Assembly: GCA_913052475.1 (NCBI GenBank) | Contig: CAJXEJ010000021.1 | Coordinates: forward strand, 1-38,964 | Length of the DNA: 38,964 nucleotides | From: an uncultured Dehalococcoidia bacterium | GTDB taxonomy: Bacteria > Chloroflexota > Dehalococcoidia > Lucifugimonadales > Lucifugimonadaceae | Direction of reading: 5' to 3' | Part shown: positions 7,882-16,624 of the stretch, piece by piece | Layout of the letters: the number at the start of each line of letters is the position of its first letter | Numbering within the stretch: position 1 is the first letter of the stretch | Translations under genes and position numbers: made by a program | Notes under the pieces: model-generated | Seen by the model: the letters and a program-made list of their open reading frames with translations, nothing else | Told to the model about the DNA's origin: nothing | The model's database searches: none

Positions 7882-9555
7882 CTACATGCGTTCGGGAGAA
7901 GTCATGCCCATCAGGTTGAGAGTTCGGTGCAGCGCGTATTTGGCGGCTTCAACCAGTTGCAGTCGAGCCCGAGAAATTTCGAGTTCGCCCTCTTCCAATG
8001 AGACAACTCGGCAGTCCTCGTAGAACCGTTGGAGTGACCGTGCCAGATCCATTGCGTAGTGCGGCAGATGATGCGGTTCGAGTCGTTCAGCGGCACGTTC
8101 AATCACTGCCGGCAACTCAATGATTTTTCGAATTAGCTCGAGTTCACGGGCGTGGGTCAGTAACGACAGATCAGCCGTATCGAAATCAATTTTTCGTTCA
8201 GCAGCCGTACGTAATATCGATGCAAGACGGGCGTGACCGTATTGAACGTAGTAGACAGGGTTTTCCGACGACTGGGTCTTTGCAAGACTGAGATCGAATT
8301 CCATGTGCGATTCGGGCGAGCGGCTGAGGAAAGTGAATCGGCAGGCATCGGAGCCAACCTCTTCGATAAGTTCTTCGACGGTGACCATCACATTGTTTCG
8401 TTTACTGAACTTGAGTGATTCGCCTTCATTCGAGAAATTGACGATCTGGTTCAGGATGATTGTGAGTCGGTCGGGATCGAGTCCGAACGCCTGGAGTAGT
8501 GCGTGCATTCGAGCGACGTGCCCGTGATGATCAGCTCCCCACACATTGATGACGCGATCGAACTTACGCTCCATGAACTTTTCGTGGTGATAGGCAATAT
8601 CAGTGCCAAAATAAGTTGGACCACCTTCACCACTGCGAATTACAACGATGTCTTCTTCGAGACCGAGCTTGGTGGCAGCGAACCACTTCGCACCGTCGCG
8701 TTCCACAACAAGATCGGAGTCTTCGAGAAAGTTCAAAACCTCGTCAAATCGACCCGATGAGAGCAGTTCGCTCTCATGGAACCACTGGTCGTACTCAACG
8801 CCGAGTGATGAAAGCACGTTGCGAATATCTTTGAGTGTTCGCTTTAGCGACTCCGGTGCGAGAACGGCGATCGCTTCTGACTTCTCTTTGGATACCGAGC
8901 TATCGCCTAGATCGTTGAGCAGGTCGGACGCAAGTTCCTGAAGGTATTCTCCCGGGTAGGCGGGATCGGGTAGCGGCTCATCGTGACCCGCTGCCTGCAT
9001 GTAGCGAGAGTAGACAGTGTCGTAGAACACTCGCATCTGATTCCCGGCGTCGTTCACGTAATACTCACGCTGAACGTCATACCCGGCCGCGTCGAGCACG
9101 TTGGCCAGGCTACTTCCAATCACGGCTCCGCGAGCGTGACCGACGTGAAGCGGGCCTGTCGGATTCACACTTACAAATTCAACCTGAACGCTCTGCCCCT
9201 TGCCAGTTTCAACCGAACCGAATTCATCGCCAGCGTTCCTGACTACGTTTACTTGTGATTGGAGCCAGCTTGTCGAAAGAGTGAAATTCACGAATCCCGG
9301 GGCCGCATGAGCGACATTGCCGACCATGAAGTGCTCTGGAACAGCGTTTGCAATAGCTTCGGCGATCTGTAGCGGAGCCATCCGTGTTGATCGCGCCAGC
9401 GCAAGAGGTAGGCTGGTGCTGAAATCACCATGCTCGGCAAGTTTCGGGCGTTCGATTTTGATTTCCACATCGCCCGCGGTCGGAAGAGAACCAGAAGTCT
9501 GGGCGGAATCCAGTGCCTCTGAAACGAGAGTTACGAGCGTGTCGATAATTTGCAT
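7882..9555 (-). CDS. argS: Arginyl-tRNA synthetase
   Basis: Class I aminoacyl-tRNA synthetase that charges tRNA(Arg), 557 aa. The N-terminal Add1 domain (tRNA D-loop recognition) covers about residues 1-95. The HIGH signature is HVGH at 137-140 within VNPTGPLHVGHARGAV. The KMSKS region appears as LKFSKRNN, as is common in ArgS where the second Lys is altered. The C-terminal DALR anticodon-binding domain ends in the family-typical LNLMGM. It is convergent with the hexapeptide protein and divergent from the small amidase subunit at 9638. Confidence 0.96.
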   Translation of the reverse strand: MQIIDTLVTLVSEALDSAQTSGSLPTAGDVEIKIERPKLAEHGDFSTSLPLALARSTRMAPLQIAEAIANAVPEHFMVGNVAHAAPGFVNFTLSTSWLQSQVNVVRNAGDEFGSVETGKGQSVQVEFVSVNPTGPLHVGHARGAVIGSSLANVLDAAGYDVQREYYVNDAGNQMRVFYDTVYSRYMQAAGHDEPLPDPAYPGEYLQELASDLLNDLGDSSVSKEKSEAIAVLAPESLKRTLKDIRNVLSSLGVEYDQWFHESELLSSGRFDEVLNFLEDSDLVVERDGAKWFAATKLGLEEDIVVIRSGEGGPTYFGTDIAYHHEKFMERKFDRVINVWGADHHGHVARMHALLQAFGLDPDRLTIILNQIVNFSNEGESLKFSKRNNVMVTVEELIEEVGSDACRFTFLSRSPESHMEFDLSLAKTQSSENPVYYVQYGHARLASILRTAAERKIDFDTADLSLLTHARELELIRKIIELPAVIERAAERLEPHHLPHYAMDLARSLQRFYEDCRVVSLEEGELEISRARLQLVEAAKYALHRTLNLMGMTSPERM

Positions 9556-9637
9556 AGACCGTTCAGATTAGCACGATACAAACGTTGCAGGTTTATACTG
9601 CCGTGCAATTGAAAAACTAGATTTTGAGATTCCATAA

Positions 9638-9841
9638 ATGACATCAACCGACACCCCGGAAGAGTTCTCAGAACGAGCCGGAGAACACGAACTCGAAATT
9701 TCGACCGAAGATGCTGCCGATATTGGCGGTTTTGGTGTGATTGTAGCTGCTGCCTATTCGACCATTAGAGAAATCGATACAACCGGGTTCGAACCGGCTG
9801 AGATCTTCGTGCCAACGCCTTCTCAGCGAGAGTCGGGCTAG
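9638..9841 (+). CDS. AtzG/GatC-like small amidase subunit
   Basis: 67 residues. The C-terminal part (helix IGGFGVIVAAAYSTI, then FEPAEIFVPTPS) resembles the tail of the AtzG/DUF4089 family (EPAxxFxP), GatC-like micro-subunits that partner AtzE-type amidases. The stop lies 2 nt before the TTG of the following amidase, which implies translational coupling and a 1:1 complex. The N-terminus is acidic and low in complexity. The alternative is an unrelated hypothetical peptide; gene order and the C-terminal motif favour the partner interpretation. Confidence 0.65.
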   Translation: MTSTDTPEEFSERAGEHELEISTEDAADIGGFGVIVAAAYSTIREIDTTGFEPAEIFVPTPSQRESG

Positions 9842-9843
9842 CC

Positions 9844-11277
9844 TTGGCAAGCATCAATAACTCGAACCTCGCGTACAAATCGGTCGGTGAACTTGCTCCA
9901 TTGCTTGAGAGTGGTGAATTATCACCCGTCGACCTGACGCAATCGTCTCTCGATCGAATCGCTCAACTACAGTCAACCCTTAACGCGTTTCTTGAGGTGT
10001 GGGAGGAATCGGCACTCGAAGATGCCAGGGTTGCCGAAGCTGAAATCGCAGCGGGCCGGTATCTTGGACCGCTACACGGAATTCCCGTCGGTCTGAAGGA
10101 TCTAATCGACGTTGCTGGGGCCAAAACCACGGGTGGATCACGGGTGCTTGCCAACAATATGGCTACGTTCGATGCGACTGTTGTGGCGAAGCTGCGCTCT
10201 GCGGGTGCGATTTTCATGGGCAAGCTGAATCTCGTCGAATTTGCGCTCGGATTTACCGGACTCAATTCCCATACCGGCGACGTAAAGAATCCATGGAACA
10301 ACGAACGAATTACAGCCGGGTCGAGCTCGGGTTCGGCTGCCGCGGTGACGGCGGGGATGCTGCCGGTTTCACTTGGATCCGATACGGGTGGATCGATTCG
10401 AATGCCGGCGGCTCTGTGCGGCATCGCTGGATTGAAGCCGACATACGGCAGGGTTTCGAGGGCAGGCGTGCTTGATCTTTCGTGGAGCATGGATCACGTC
10501 GGACCTATGGCCCGCACGACACAGGATTGTGCGCTAATGATGAACGTACTTGCGGGCCACGATTCAAGAGATCCTGCATCATCAGCTCAGCCGGTACCAG
10601 ATTTCACTGAGGACCTGAATGGAGGACTGAACGGTCTTAAGATCGGCGTGCCAACCGACTATTTCTTCGATGATTTTGTCGATCCTGAAATTGGTGCATC
10701 GGTTCATGCATCGATCGAACTAATGTCAGCAAACGGCGCTGAAGTCGTTGAACTTTCGATGCCGTGGGTCGACAAGGGGAGAGCGATCAACCTTGGTGTG
10801 CTCCTACCCGAGGCAGTGTCCGTCCACGAAAAAATGCTTGCCAAGAACGCCGAGCAGTACACTCCCGCCGTGCGAAGTCGTATACAAGCGGGTTTCAACA
10901 TTCCTGCAATCGACTACATACGTGCCAAACGAGCAAGACTGTGGTTCAACCAACAGATGGCAACTTCGATGAAGCGGATTGATGTGTTGATAACGCCGTC
11001 GGTTCCGATTCAAACCCCGATGATCGCCGAATGTACTCCGTCTAACGGTAATCCGGGTGGCGGAGGCGAGATACCGATGTTCACAGGGGTGTTCGACGTT
11101 ACCGGGCAACCGTCACACTCGATACCCTGCGGTTATACAGAAGACGGAATGCCGATCGGGATGATGATTACGGGCCATCCGTTCGACGAAAAAACTGTTC
11201 TACGTGTCGGGCACGCTTACGAGCAACTTACTGACTGGCAACAACGACCACCAATGGATATTCCTGCACCAAATTGA
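9844..11277 (+). CDS. Amidase-signature hydrolase (AtzE/GatA-like)
   Basis: 477 aa. The amidase-signature triad is intact: Lys85 in GIPVGLKDL, Ser160 in AGSSSGS and Ser184 in GSDTGGSIRMPA, with canonical spacing. It hydrolyses a C-N amide bond; the substrate cannot be read from sequence. The FDVTGQPSHSIPCG motif near the C-terminus is typical of stand-alone amidases and allophanate/biuret-type enzymes, not of tRNA amidotransferase GatA. The start is TTG, 2 nt after the small subunit. Its TGA overlaps the TTG of the methyltransferase, so the three genes are coupled. The nearby MFS transporter may import the substrate. Confidence 0.88.
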   Translation: MASINNSNLAYKSVGELAPLLESGELSPVDLTQSSLDRIAQLQSTLNAFLEVWEESALEDARVAEAEIAAGRYLGPLHGIPVGLKDLIDVAGAKTTGGSRVLANNMATFDATVVAKLRSAGAIFMGKLNLVEFALGFTGLNSHTGDVKNPWNNERITAGSSSGSAAAVTAGMLPVSLGSDTGGSIRMPAALCGIAGLKPTYGRVSRAGVLDLSWSMDHVGPMARTTQDCALMMNVLAGHDSRDPASSAQPVPDFTEDLNGGLNGLKIGVPTDYFFDDFVDPEIGASVHASIELMSANGAEVVELSMPWVDKGRAINLGVLLPEAVSVHEKMLAKNAEQYTPAVRSRIQAGFNIPAIDYIRAKRARLWFNQQMATSMKRIDVLITPSVPIQTPMIAECTPSNGNPGGGGEIPMFTGVFDVTGQPSHSIPCGYTEDGMPIGMMITGHPFDEKTVLRVGHAYEQLTDWQQRPPMDIPAPN

Positions 11278-11801
11278 CTTCCGGATATACATCCCGTTCC
11301 AAGCGACAGATGGAGCGCCACATAAAGCGAAAATCGACTCTCCCCCAGCGCGGTTTTGCCTGTATTGCCCTCGACCGACCGACCGACGGTGTCAATGTCG
11401 GTCACAGTTTGCGAGCGGCGTTGGGGTTTTCGGCACGAATGGTGATCCTTGGATCGAAGGATTCTTCGATTAACGTTCGCAAACTATCGACCGATCCCGG
11501 TCGCGCCTATCGTCATGTACCGATCCTCGAAGTCGATGACATTTTTTGCGTGATGCCGAACGACTGTACCCCTGTGGCAGTAGAACTTACAGACGATGCT
11601 GTTGACCTGACGAACTTTGTTCATCCCGAACGAGCCTGCTACATCTTTGGGCCTGAAAATGGCTCGGTAAGTCCCGGAATCCTTGAAAAGTGTCGGTATG
11701 TGGTGAAAATCCCCACTACGATGTCGTTGAACCTTGGCATGACCGTGAACATCGTTATGTACGACCGACTTGCGAAGAACACGAGGAAGCGCGAAGCGTG
11801 A
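11274..11801 (+). CDS. SPOUT (TrmL/SpoU-type) RNA 2'-O-methyltransferase
   Basis: 175 aa with the three SpoU motifs: motif 1 NVGHSLRAALGF, motif 2 YIFGPENGSVSPGILEKC and motif 3 VKIPTTMSLNLGMTVNIVMYDR. These form the knotted SAM-binding fold. Small single-domain members like this methylate tRNA (TrmL, position 34) or rRNA ribose. Motif 3 lacks the usual SLNVSVA wording (here SLNLGMT). Start is TTG 11274, overlapping the amidase stop, or ATG 11310; the conserved fold begins at RGFACIAL either way. The stop TGA overlaps the GTG of the MFS gene. Confidence 0.88.
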   Translation: MTSGYTSRSKRQMERHIKRKSTLPQRGFACIALDRPTDGVNVGHSLRAALGFSARMVILGSKDSSINVRKLSTDPGRAYRHVPILEVDDIFCVMPNDCTPVAVELTDDAVDLTNFVHPERACYIFGPENGSVSPGILEKCRYVVKIPTTMSLNLGMTVNIVMYDRLAKNTRKREA

Positions 11802-13102
11802 GTTCCCCGGAAGCCGATACTGCCCCACCAACTGGTAAGCCCGTAAAGAAGAAACGCTTTTATGGCTGGAATATCGTTGCCGCATCGGCACTAACCAACG
11901 GTTTGGGCGGATCGGTTCACTGGCAGGGTTTCACAGTATTTTTCATCCCGATCTCGCAAAGTTTGGGTCTTTCAACGGCACAAACCGCGATGCCGTTTGC
12001 TTTGTCTCGTGTTGAGAACGGACTTGTCGGTCCCATCACCGGTTGGCTGCTTGATAGATATGGCGTAAGACGCCTGATGATTGCCGGGACGCTGGTGACC
12101 GGTATTGGGTACATCCTCCTCTCGCAAACAAGCACGTTTTTCTCGTTCTTACTCGTCTACGTGTTCATCGTTTCGCTCGGCTCTTCGACGAGTTTTATGC
12201 AGGCATCGACCACCGCGCTGAACACGTGGTTCTCAAGACGTCGCGGGATGGTGATGTCTATCAATAGTGCCGCATTCAGACTCGGCGGATCCATCATGGT
12301 TCCTTTGCTGTCGGTTGCGGTGCTTCGTTGGGGTTGGGACACCACAGCGATCTGGGTCGGAGTCGGGATGGTCGTGTTCATCGCGCCTCTTGGGATTATC
12401 TACAAGCGGTCACCCGAATCGATCGGTGTTGGGCCCGACGGGGATCCGTTAATAGTGATGCCAGAATCCACGGACGGGAAGACACAGACAGCTGAAATTC
12501 CTGAAGCAGATGGCGACTGGACGGCGAAAGAAGCCATTCGCACACGAGCGTTCTGGACCCTCGCGCTGGGCACGGTTCTCAGGATATCGGTTCATGGCAC
12601 GATCTTCGTTCATTTTGTGCCGATTCTCGTATGGAAAGGCGAAACCCAGCAGACGGGTGCAAACCTGATAGGAATGCTTGCACTGGTCTCAGTACCTCTA
12701 ATACTTATTTTTGGATGGCTGAGTGATCGATTCGGTAGAACGCGAATGCTGGCAGGGTGTTACATCTCGGCAGCAACTTCGCTTGTTCTGCTTAATCTCG
12801 TCGATGGAACATGGCCGATATTTGCAGTACTGATTTTGTTCGCCGGAACCGAGATCGGCTCGGGGCTCAACTGGGCGTTGGTTGGCGACCTATTTGGGCG
12901 TAAACGGTTCGCCACAATCCGTGGATTGCTGGCGCCGATCTACAACATCGCGTTGTTTTCGATGCCCGTGCTTGCCGGGTGGGTAAAAGACGAAACTGGA
13001 TCGTACGAAATAGTGCTCTGGGTTGGCGCAGGCCTGTTGATCTGCGCTTCGTTTGTTTTCCTGACGCTGCGCGAGCCCGCCCATGGCCAACCTGCAAGCT
13101 AG
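11798..13102 (+). CDS. MFS transporter (OFA/monocarboxylate-like)
   Basis: 434 aa from GTG 11798, which overlaps the methyltransferase stop as GTGA and has a GAGGA ribosome-binding sequence about 10 nt upstream. The longer frame from 11690 would overlap the methyltransferase by 112 nt and is rejected. A basic N-terminus (KKKRFYGWNIV) leads into about 12 predicted membrane helices. MFS signature loops are DRYGVRR between TM2 and TM3 and DRFGRTR between TM8 and TM9. FYGWNIV-type starts are common in the oxalate/formate antiporter-like group. The substrate is unknown; co-translation with an amidase suggests a small organic acid or amide. Confidence 0.88.
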   Translation: MSSPEADTAPPTGKPVKKKRFYGWNIVAASALTNGLGGSVHWQGFTVFFIPISQSLGLSTAQTAMPFALSRVENGLVGPITGWLLDRYGVRRLMIAGTLVTGIGYILLSQTSTFFSFLLVYVFIVSLGSSTSFMQASTTALNTWFSRRRGMVMSINSAAFRLGGSIMVPLLSVAVLRWGWDTTAIWVGVGMVVFIAPLGIIYKRSPESIGVGPDGDPLIVMPESTDGKTQTAEIPEADGDWTAKEAIRTRAFWTLALGTVLRISVHGTIFVHFVPILVWKGETQQTGANLIGMLALVSVPLILIFGWLSDRFGRTRMLAGCYISAATSLVLLNLVDGTWPIFAVLILFAGTEIGSGLNWALVGDLFGRKRFATIRGLLAPIYNIALFSMPVLAGWVKDETGSYEIVLWVGAGLLICASFVFLTLREPAHGQPAS

Positions 13103-13140
13103 TCGCGGCTCGTATTTCGATTCGCCAGAGCAACAAAAAG

Positions 13141-13159
13141 ACTCACGCAATACGTGAGT
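13141..13159 (-). terminator. Intrinsic terminator of tRNA-Pro
   Basis: On the minus strand, a 7-bp stem (ACTCACG/CGTGAGT) with a 5-nt loop followed by CTTTTTG (13140-13134). It lies 18 nt downstream of the tRNA-Pro CCA end. Confidence 0.85.
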
Positions 13160-13177
13160 CCCTGAATCCGGAATATG

Positions 13178-13255
13178 TGGTCGGGGCGACAGGATTTGAA
13201 CCTGTGACCTCTGCACCCCCAGTGCAGTGCGCTACCGGACTGCGCCACGCCCCGA
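13178..13255 (-). tRNA. tRNA-Pro (anticodon GGG)
   Basis: A full cloverleaf on the minus strand with encoded CCA. The acceptor stem is TCGGGGC/GCCCCGA, the anticodon stem CTGCA/TGCAG has the loop CTGGGGG (anticodon GGG), and the T-arm is ACAGG-TTCAAAT-CCTGT. It has its own terminator and is divergent from prfB. Confidence 0.97.
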
Positions 13256-13421
13256 TGAGCCAAAGATAACATTTGACTGCCCCAAATGGTCTGCATTATG
13301 GGTCGTACTGCTAACAGAAAATACGGGTGCACCAACACTGTGGTTGATACAATTGACCGATTGTGCAGACGAACCGCAACTGCTTTGTTCCAGTTCCGCG
13401 GGAGTTCTGTACGGGGCAGCA

Positions 13422-14577
13422 ATGGCAAACAACGAATCGACAACTTCGAATATGCGAACGCTCCTCGGCGATGCCGAAGAGTTGAATTCGCGCGTTGAGC
13501 AGATCGTGAGGCGACTTTGACCTCATTGAACTCCAAAGCAACGTCGATTCGCTAGAAAAAGAAGCTACCGAACCGGGGTTCTGGGACAATCCGGAACATG
13601 CCCAGTCGAAGATGCGCAAGCTTGCTGCCGTTAGAGGCGAACTCGAAACGTGGACCAGCCTTTCCAGCGATGTCACAAGCACTGTCGAGTTATTCGCACT
13701 CGCCGTTGAAGAAGGTGACGACGCGCTCGGCACACAGCTCGCCGCCGACCTTAAAAAGCATTCGAAATCGGTACAAACACTTGAATTTGAACTGCAATTG
13801 AGCGGTGAGTATGATTCACGTTCGGCCATTCTTTACGTAAAACAGGGCGCAGGTGGTGTCGATGCCCAGGACTGGGCAGAAATGCTTGTGCGCATGTACA
13901 CCCGTTGGGCGGAACGCCGCGGATTCGAAGCCGATGTACTCGATCTGACACCTGGTGATGAAGCCGGGATTAAGAGTGCGACTATCAAGATCGACGGCAA
14001 CTTTGCATATGGGTATCTGCGTTCGGAACGGGGAGTTCACCGCCTTGTCAGGCTCTCGCCGTTCGATGCCGATCACCGCCGACACACGAGTTTCGCGCTC
14101 GTTGAAGTGCTTCCTGAGGCTGACGAAACTGAGGAAATAAAAATCAATCCGGATGATCTTCGAATCGACGTCTTCCGGGCGAGTGGAAACGGCGGACAGA
14201 ATGTCCAGAAGAACTCGACAGCCATTCGCCTGACGCATTTGCCCACGAATCTTGTAGTAGCCGTTCAAAACGAGCGGTCACAGGCGCAAAATCGTGAAGT
14301 AGCAATGCGTATTTTGCTCTCGCGCCTCGTTGACCTCGATATGCAGAAGAAAGCGGAAGAACGTGCCGCTCTAAAAGGCGAACACGTGTCGGCCGAATTT
14401 GGCAGGCAGGTCCGCAGCTATGTTCAACATCCCTACCAGATGGTCAAGGATCATCGAACCGATTACCAGACAGGTGACGCCCAGGCAGTGCTTGATGGCG
14501 ATCTGGACGACTTGTTGAAGTCATATCTGAGTTCCCAGATGGAATCCGCATCGTCATCAACTGAATCTGACTCATGA
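13422..14577 (+). CDS. prfB: Peptide chain release factor 2, with programmed +1 frameshift
   Basis: RF2 terminates translation at UGA and UAA. The coding sequence is split. Codons 1-32 (13422-13517) run into an in-frame TGA at 13518-13520. Skipping T13518 joins a frame of 352 codons (13519-14577), giving 384 aa. The slip site reads GAGG-CGA-CTT-TGA-C, with an SD-like GAGG exactly 3 nt before CTT TGA C as in the known prfB autoregulatory site. After the shift the sequence continues as expected (DLIELQSNVDSLEKE, then PGFWDNPEHAQ). The stop-codon recognition tripeptide SPF is at 212-214 and the catalytic GGQ at 257-259. Low RF2 raises frameshifting and so its own synthesis. A naive caller would start at ATG 13612 and lose the N-terminus. 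Confidence 0.96.
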
Positions 14578-14768
14578 ATCCATGAATAAACGAGACCTCA
14601 TCAAACCGAATTGCATTTGAACGGACAAATCAAAAAAACGTGATGCTGTGAAACCGTACTAACCACTTAATTACTAGGAGCTTCCGGTCGCTGCTGCCCG
14701 ATTCTCAGGCAAGTAGGTAGGCAAGCTCGACTGATAGAGAAGATAAGTTGAAATCAGGATCTAGATTG

Positions 14769-16481
14769 ATGCGAAGAACATTTTTCGGGATGGCTCTCGG
14801 CCTTGCGTTGATTGCTGCTGTAGCTTGCAGCGGAGACTCGGCGTCTCCAACTGAAGCATCTGCTCCGCCAACATCGACTCCGCCAGCAGCACGGGCAACG
14901 CGACCTGCGATCGCTCCTGCCCTGCAGAGCAAAGATGATGCGGCGCCAAGTTCAGACGGTTCAGGGCCCATGTCGGGCGGTGCGTTCAACACACTCTGGA
15001 GCGATCCGCCGACCATGGACCCGCATCTGGTGACAGACGGCACGTCGTACGGAATCGTAATAGAGGTCTTCTCGGGTCTCGTGCGACTTGGTTCAAACCC
15101 GTCGAATCCATTTGAGCCCGACCTTGCTGAATCGTGGTCGATTTCGGATGGCGGGAAAGTTTATGAGTTCAAGCTCCGTAAAGATCTGACTTTCTCGAAT
15201 GGCGATCCGGTTACTGCGCAGGATTTCAAGTGGTCGCTCGAGCGAGCCGCTCACCCGGATACCGCTTCGACAGTTGCTGAAGAGTTCTTGGGCGACATCG
15301 TAGGTATTCAGGACATTGTCGACGGCAACGCGACATCCGCTGAGGGAATCGAGGTTGTTGACGAGCAGACGCTCCGACTGACAATTGATGCCCCTAAAGC
15401 GTATTTCATTGCGAAACTCACTTATCCGACTGCGTTTGTTCTAAACAAGAACAACGTCGAGTCACTGGGGCGAAACTGGACTGACGAGCCGGTTAGCACT
15501 GGTCCGTTTACGCTCAAGGAATATCGAATCGGTCAGCGCATTCGACTGGCTAGAAACGACAACTTCTGGGACCGTGTGGCTTACTTAGACGAGGTTGTTT
15601 TCAATCTTGCCGGTGGTGTTTCGATGGCGATGTACGAAAACGACGAGATCGACATCACGAGTGTTGGTCTTGCCGACCTCGAACGAGTTCAGGATCCGAC
15701 CGAAGAACTCAACAAAGACCTCGTTGAGGTTCCGCCGAACTTCGCAGTGTCATACGTCGGCTTCAACATCAATAAAGCACCGTTCGACGATGCCAACTTC
15801 CGACAGGCGCTAAACCACTCGGTCGACAAGCAACTGATCGCCGATCAGGTCTTCTCGAACCTGGTGAAACCCGCCTACGGAATTATTCCACCCGGATTCC
15901 CCGGTTTCTCAGCCGAGATTCAGGGACTGGAATTCGACCCGCAGCTTGCTAAAGACTTGCTTGCTCAATCGGCGTATGCCGATGTCGGAAGCCGGCCACG
16001 AATCGTGCTTACGGTTCCTGGAACCGGTGGCTCTCCCGGTCTTACCACAGAGGTTGTAGCCGACATGTGGCGACAGAACCTCGGTATCGAGATCGAGATT
16101 CAACAGGTTGAATGGGCGACGTACATTCAGGATTTGCACCGTGGGCGATTGCAGGCGTGGAGTGGTCTGTCATGGCAGGCTGATTACCCCGATCCGCAGA
16201 CGTTCATTGATGTGTTGTTCCGTTCTAACAGCGCGATTAACTACGGTGGATACGCAAACACGCAGGTGGATGACTACGTTGTGTCGGCTCAGACCGAGCA
16301 AGATGCTACAAAGCGAGTCCAGTACTACAACGACGCTGAACAGATCGTGGTTTCGGAGGCTGCGTGGTTGCCGCTATGGTGGGGTGTCGATTCGAAGGCA
16401 CTCGTCAAGCCGTGGGTGAAGGACTACCAGTTCTCGTCGCTGACAATAGCGAAGCTCAAGGACGTTTGGCTCGATAAGTAA
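14769..16481 (+). CDS. Peptide/nickel-type ABC transporter substrate-binding lipoprotein
   Basis: About 570 aa, SBP family 5 (DppA/OppA fold). ATG 14769 has AGGA 9 nt upstream; the longer TTG 14748 start is less likely. The signal MRRTFFGMALGLALIAAVAC is lipidated at Cys20. A low-complexity Ser/Pro/Ala/Thr linker of about 50 residues precedes the domain beginning GGAFNTLWSDPPTMDPH. Family blocks include DLAESWSISDGGKVYEFKLR, TGPFTLKEY and the SWQADYPDPQTFIDVLF region. It captures peptides or other oligomeric solutes outside the cell. The two permease genes follow 143 nt later. Confidence 0.92.
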   Translation: MRRTFFGMALGLALIAAVACSGDSASPTEASAPPTSTPPAARATRPAIAPALQSKDDAAPSSDGSGPMSGGAFNTLWSDPPTMDPHLVTDGTSYGIVIEVFSGLVRLGSNPSNPFEPDLAESWSISDGGKVYEFKLRKDLTFSNGDPVTAQDFKWSLERAAHPDTASTVAEEFLGDIVGIQDIVDGNATSAEGIEVVDEQTLRLTIDAPKAYFIAKLTYPTAFVLNKNNVESLGRNWTDEPVSTGPFTLKEYRIGQRIRLARNDNFWDRVAYLDEVVFNLAGGVSMAMYENDEIDITSVGLADLERVQDPTEELNKDLVEVPPNFAVSYVGFNINKAPFDDANFRQALNHSVDKQLIADQVFSNLVKPAYGIIPPGFPGFSAEIQGLEFDPQLAKDLLAQSAYADVGSRPRIVLTVPGTGGSPGLTTEVVADMWRQNLGIEIEIQQVEWATYIQDLHRGRLQAWSGLSWQADYPDPQTFIDVLFRSNSAINYGGYANTQVDDYVVSAQTEQDATKRVQYYNDAEQIVVSEAAWLPLWWGVDSKALVKPWVKDYQFSSLTIAKLKDVWLDK

Positions 16482-16624
16482 AGTTCGCTCTACACAGGTA
16501 ACGCAACCAAAATTGACCAGGCAAAACACGACGTAGAAAACATGTCGTGACTCAGCCAACTGGCTGGGTGCCGGGGTAATTATTTATCCAATTGCACGGC
16601 GCACACGGAGGGCTGTAACCGCAG
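16482..16624 (+). promoter_or_regulatory. Intercistronic hairpins between SBP and permease
   Basis: Two short hairpins, CACGAC/GTCGTG (about 16527-16549) and CAGCCA/TGGCTG (about 16553-16567), lie in the 143-nt gap. There is no T-run, so they more likely protect the SBP transcript from 3' decay than terminate transcription. That would make the binding protein more abundant than the permeases. Confidence 0.35.

Noticed and set aside
9844-11277. Second gatA copy
   Set aside because: The triad is shared by all amidase-signature enzymes; the C-terminal region and the AtzG-like partner differ from GatA, and a true gatCA is already at 5006-6831.
11690-11797. N-terminal extension of the MFS transporter
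   Set aside because: It overlaps the methyltransferase by 112 nt; the GTG at 11798 has a ribosome-binding sequence and the usual 4-base overlap.
13612-14577. RF2 starting at ATG 13612
   Set aside because: It would lack the conserved N-terminal region, which is found in frame upstream once the +1 shift at CTT-TGA-C is applied.
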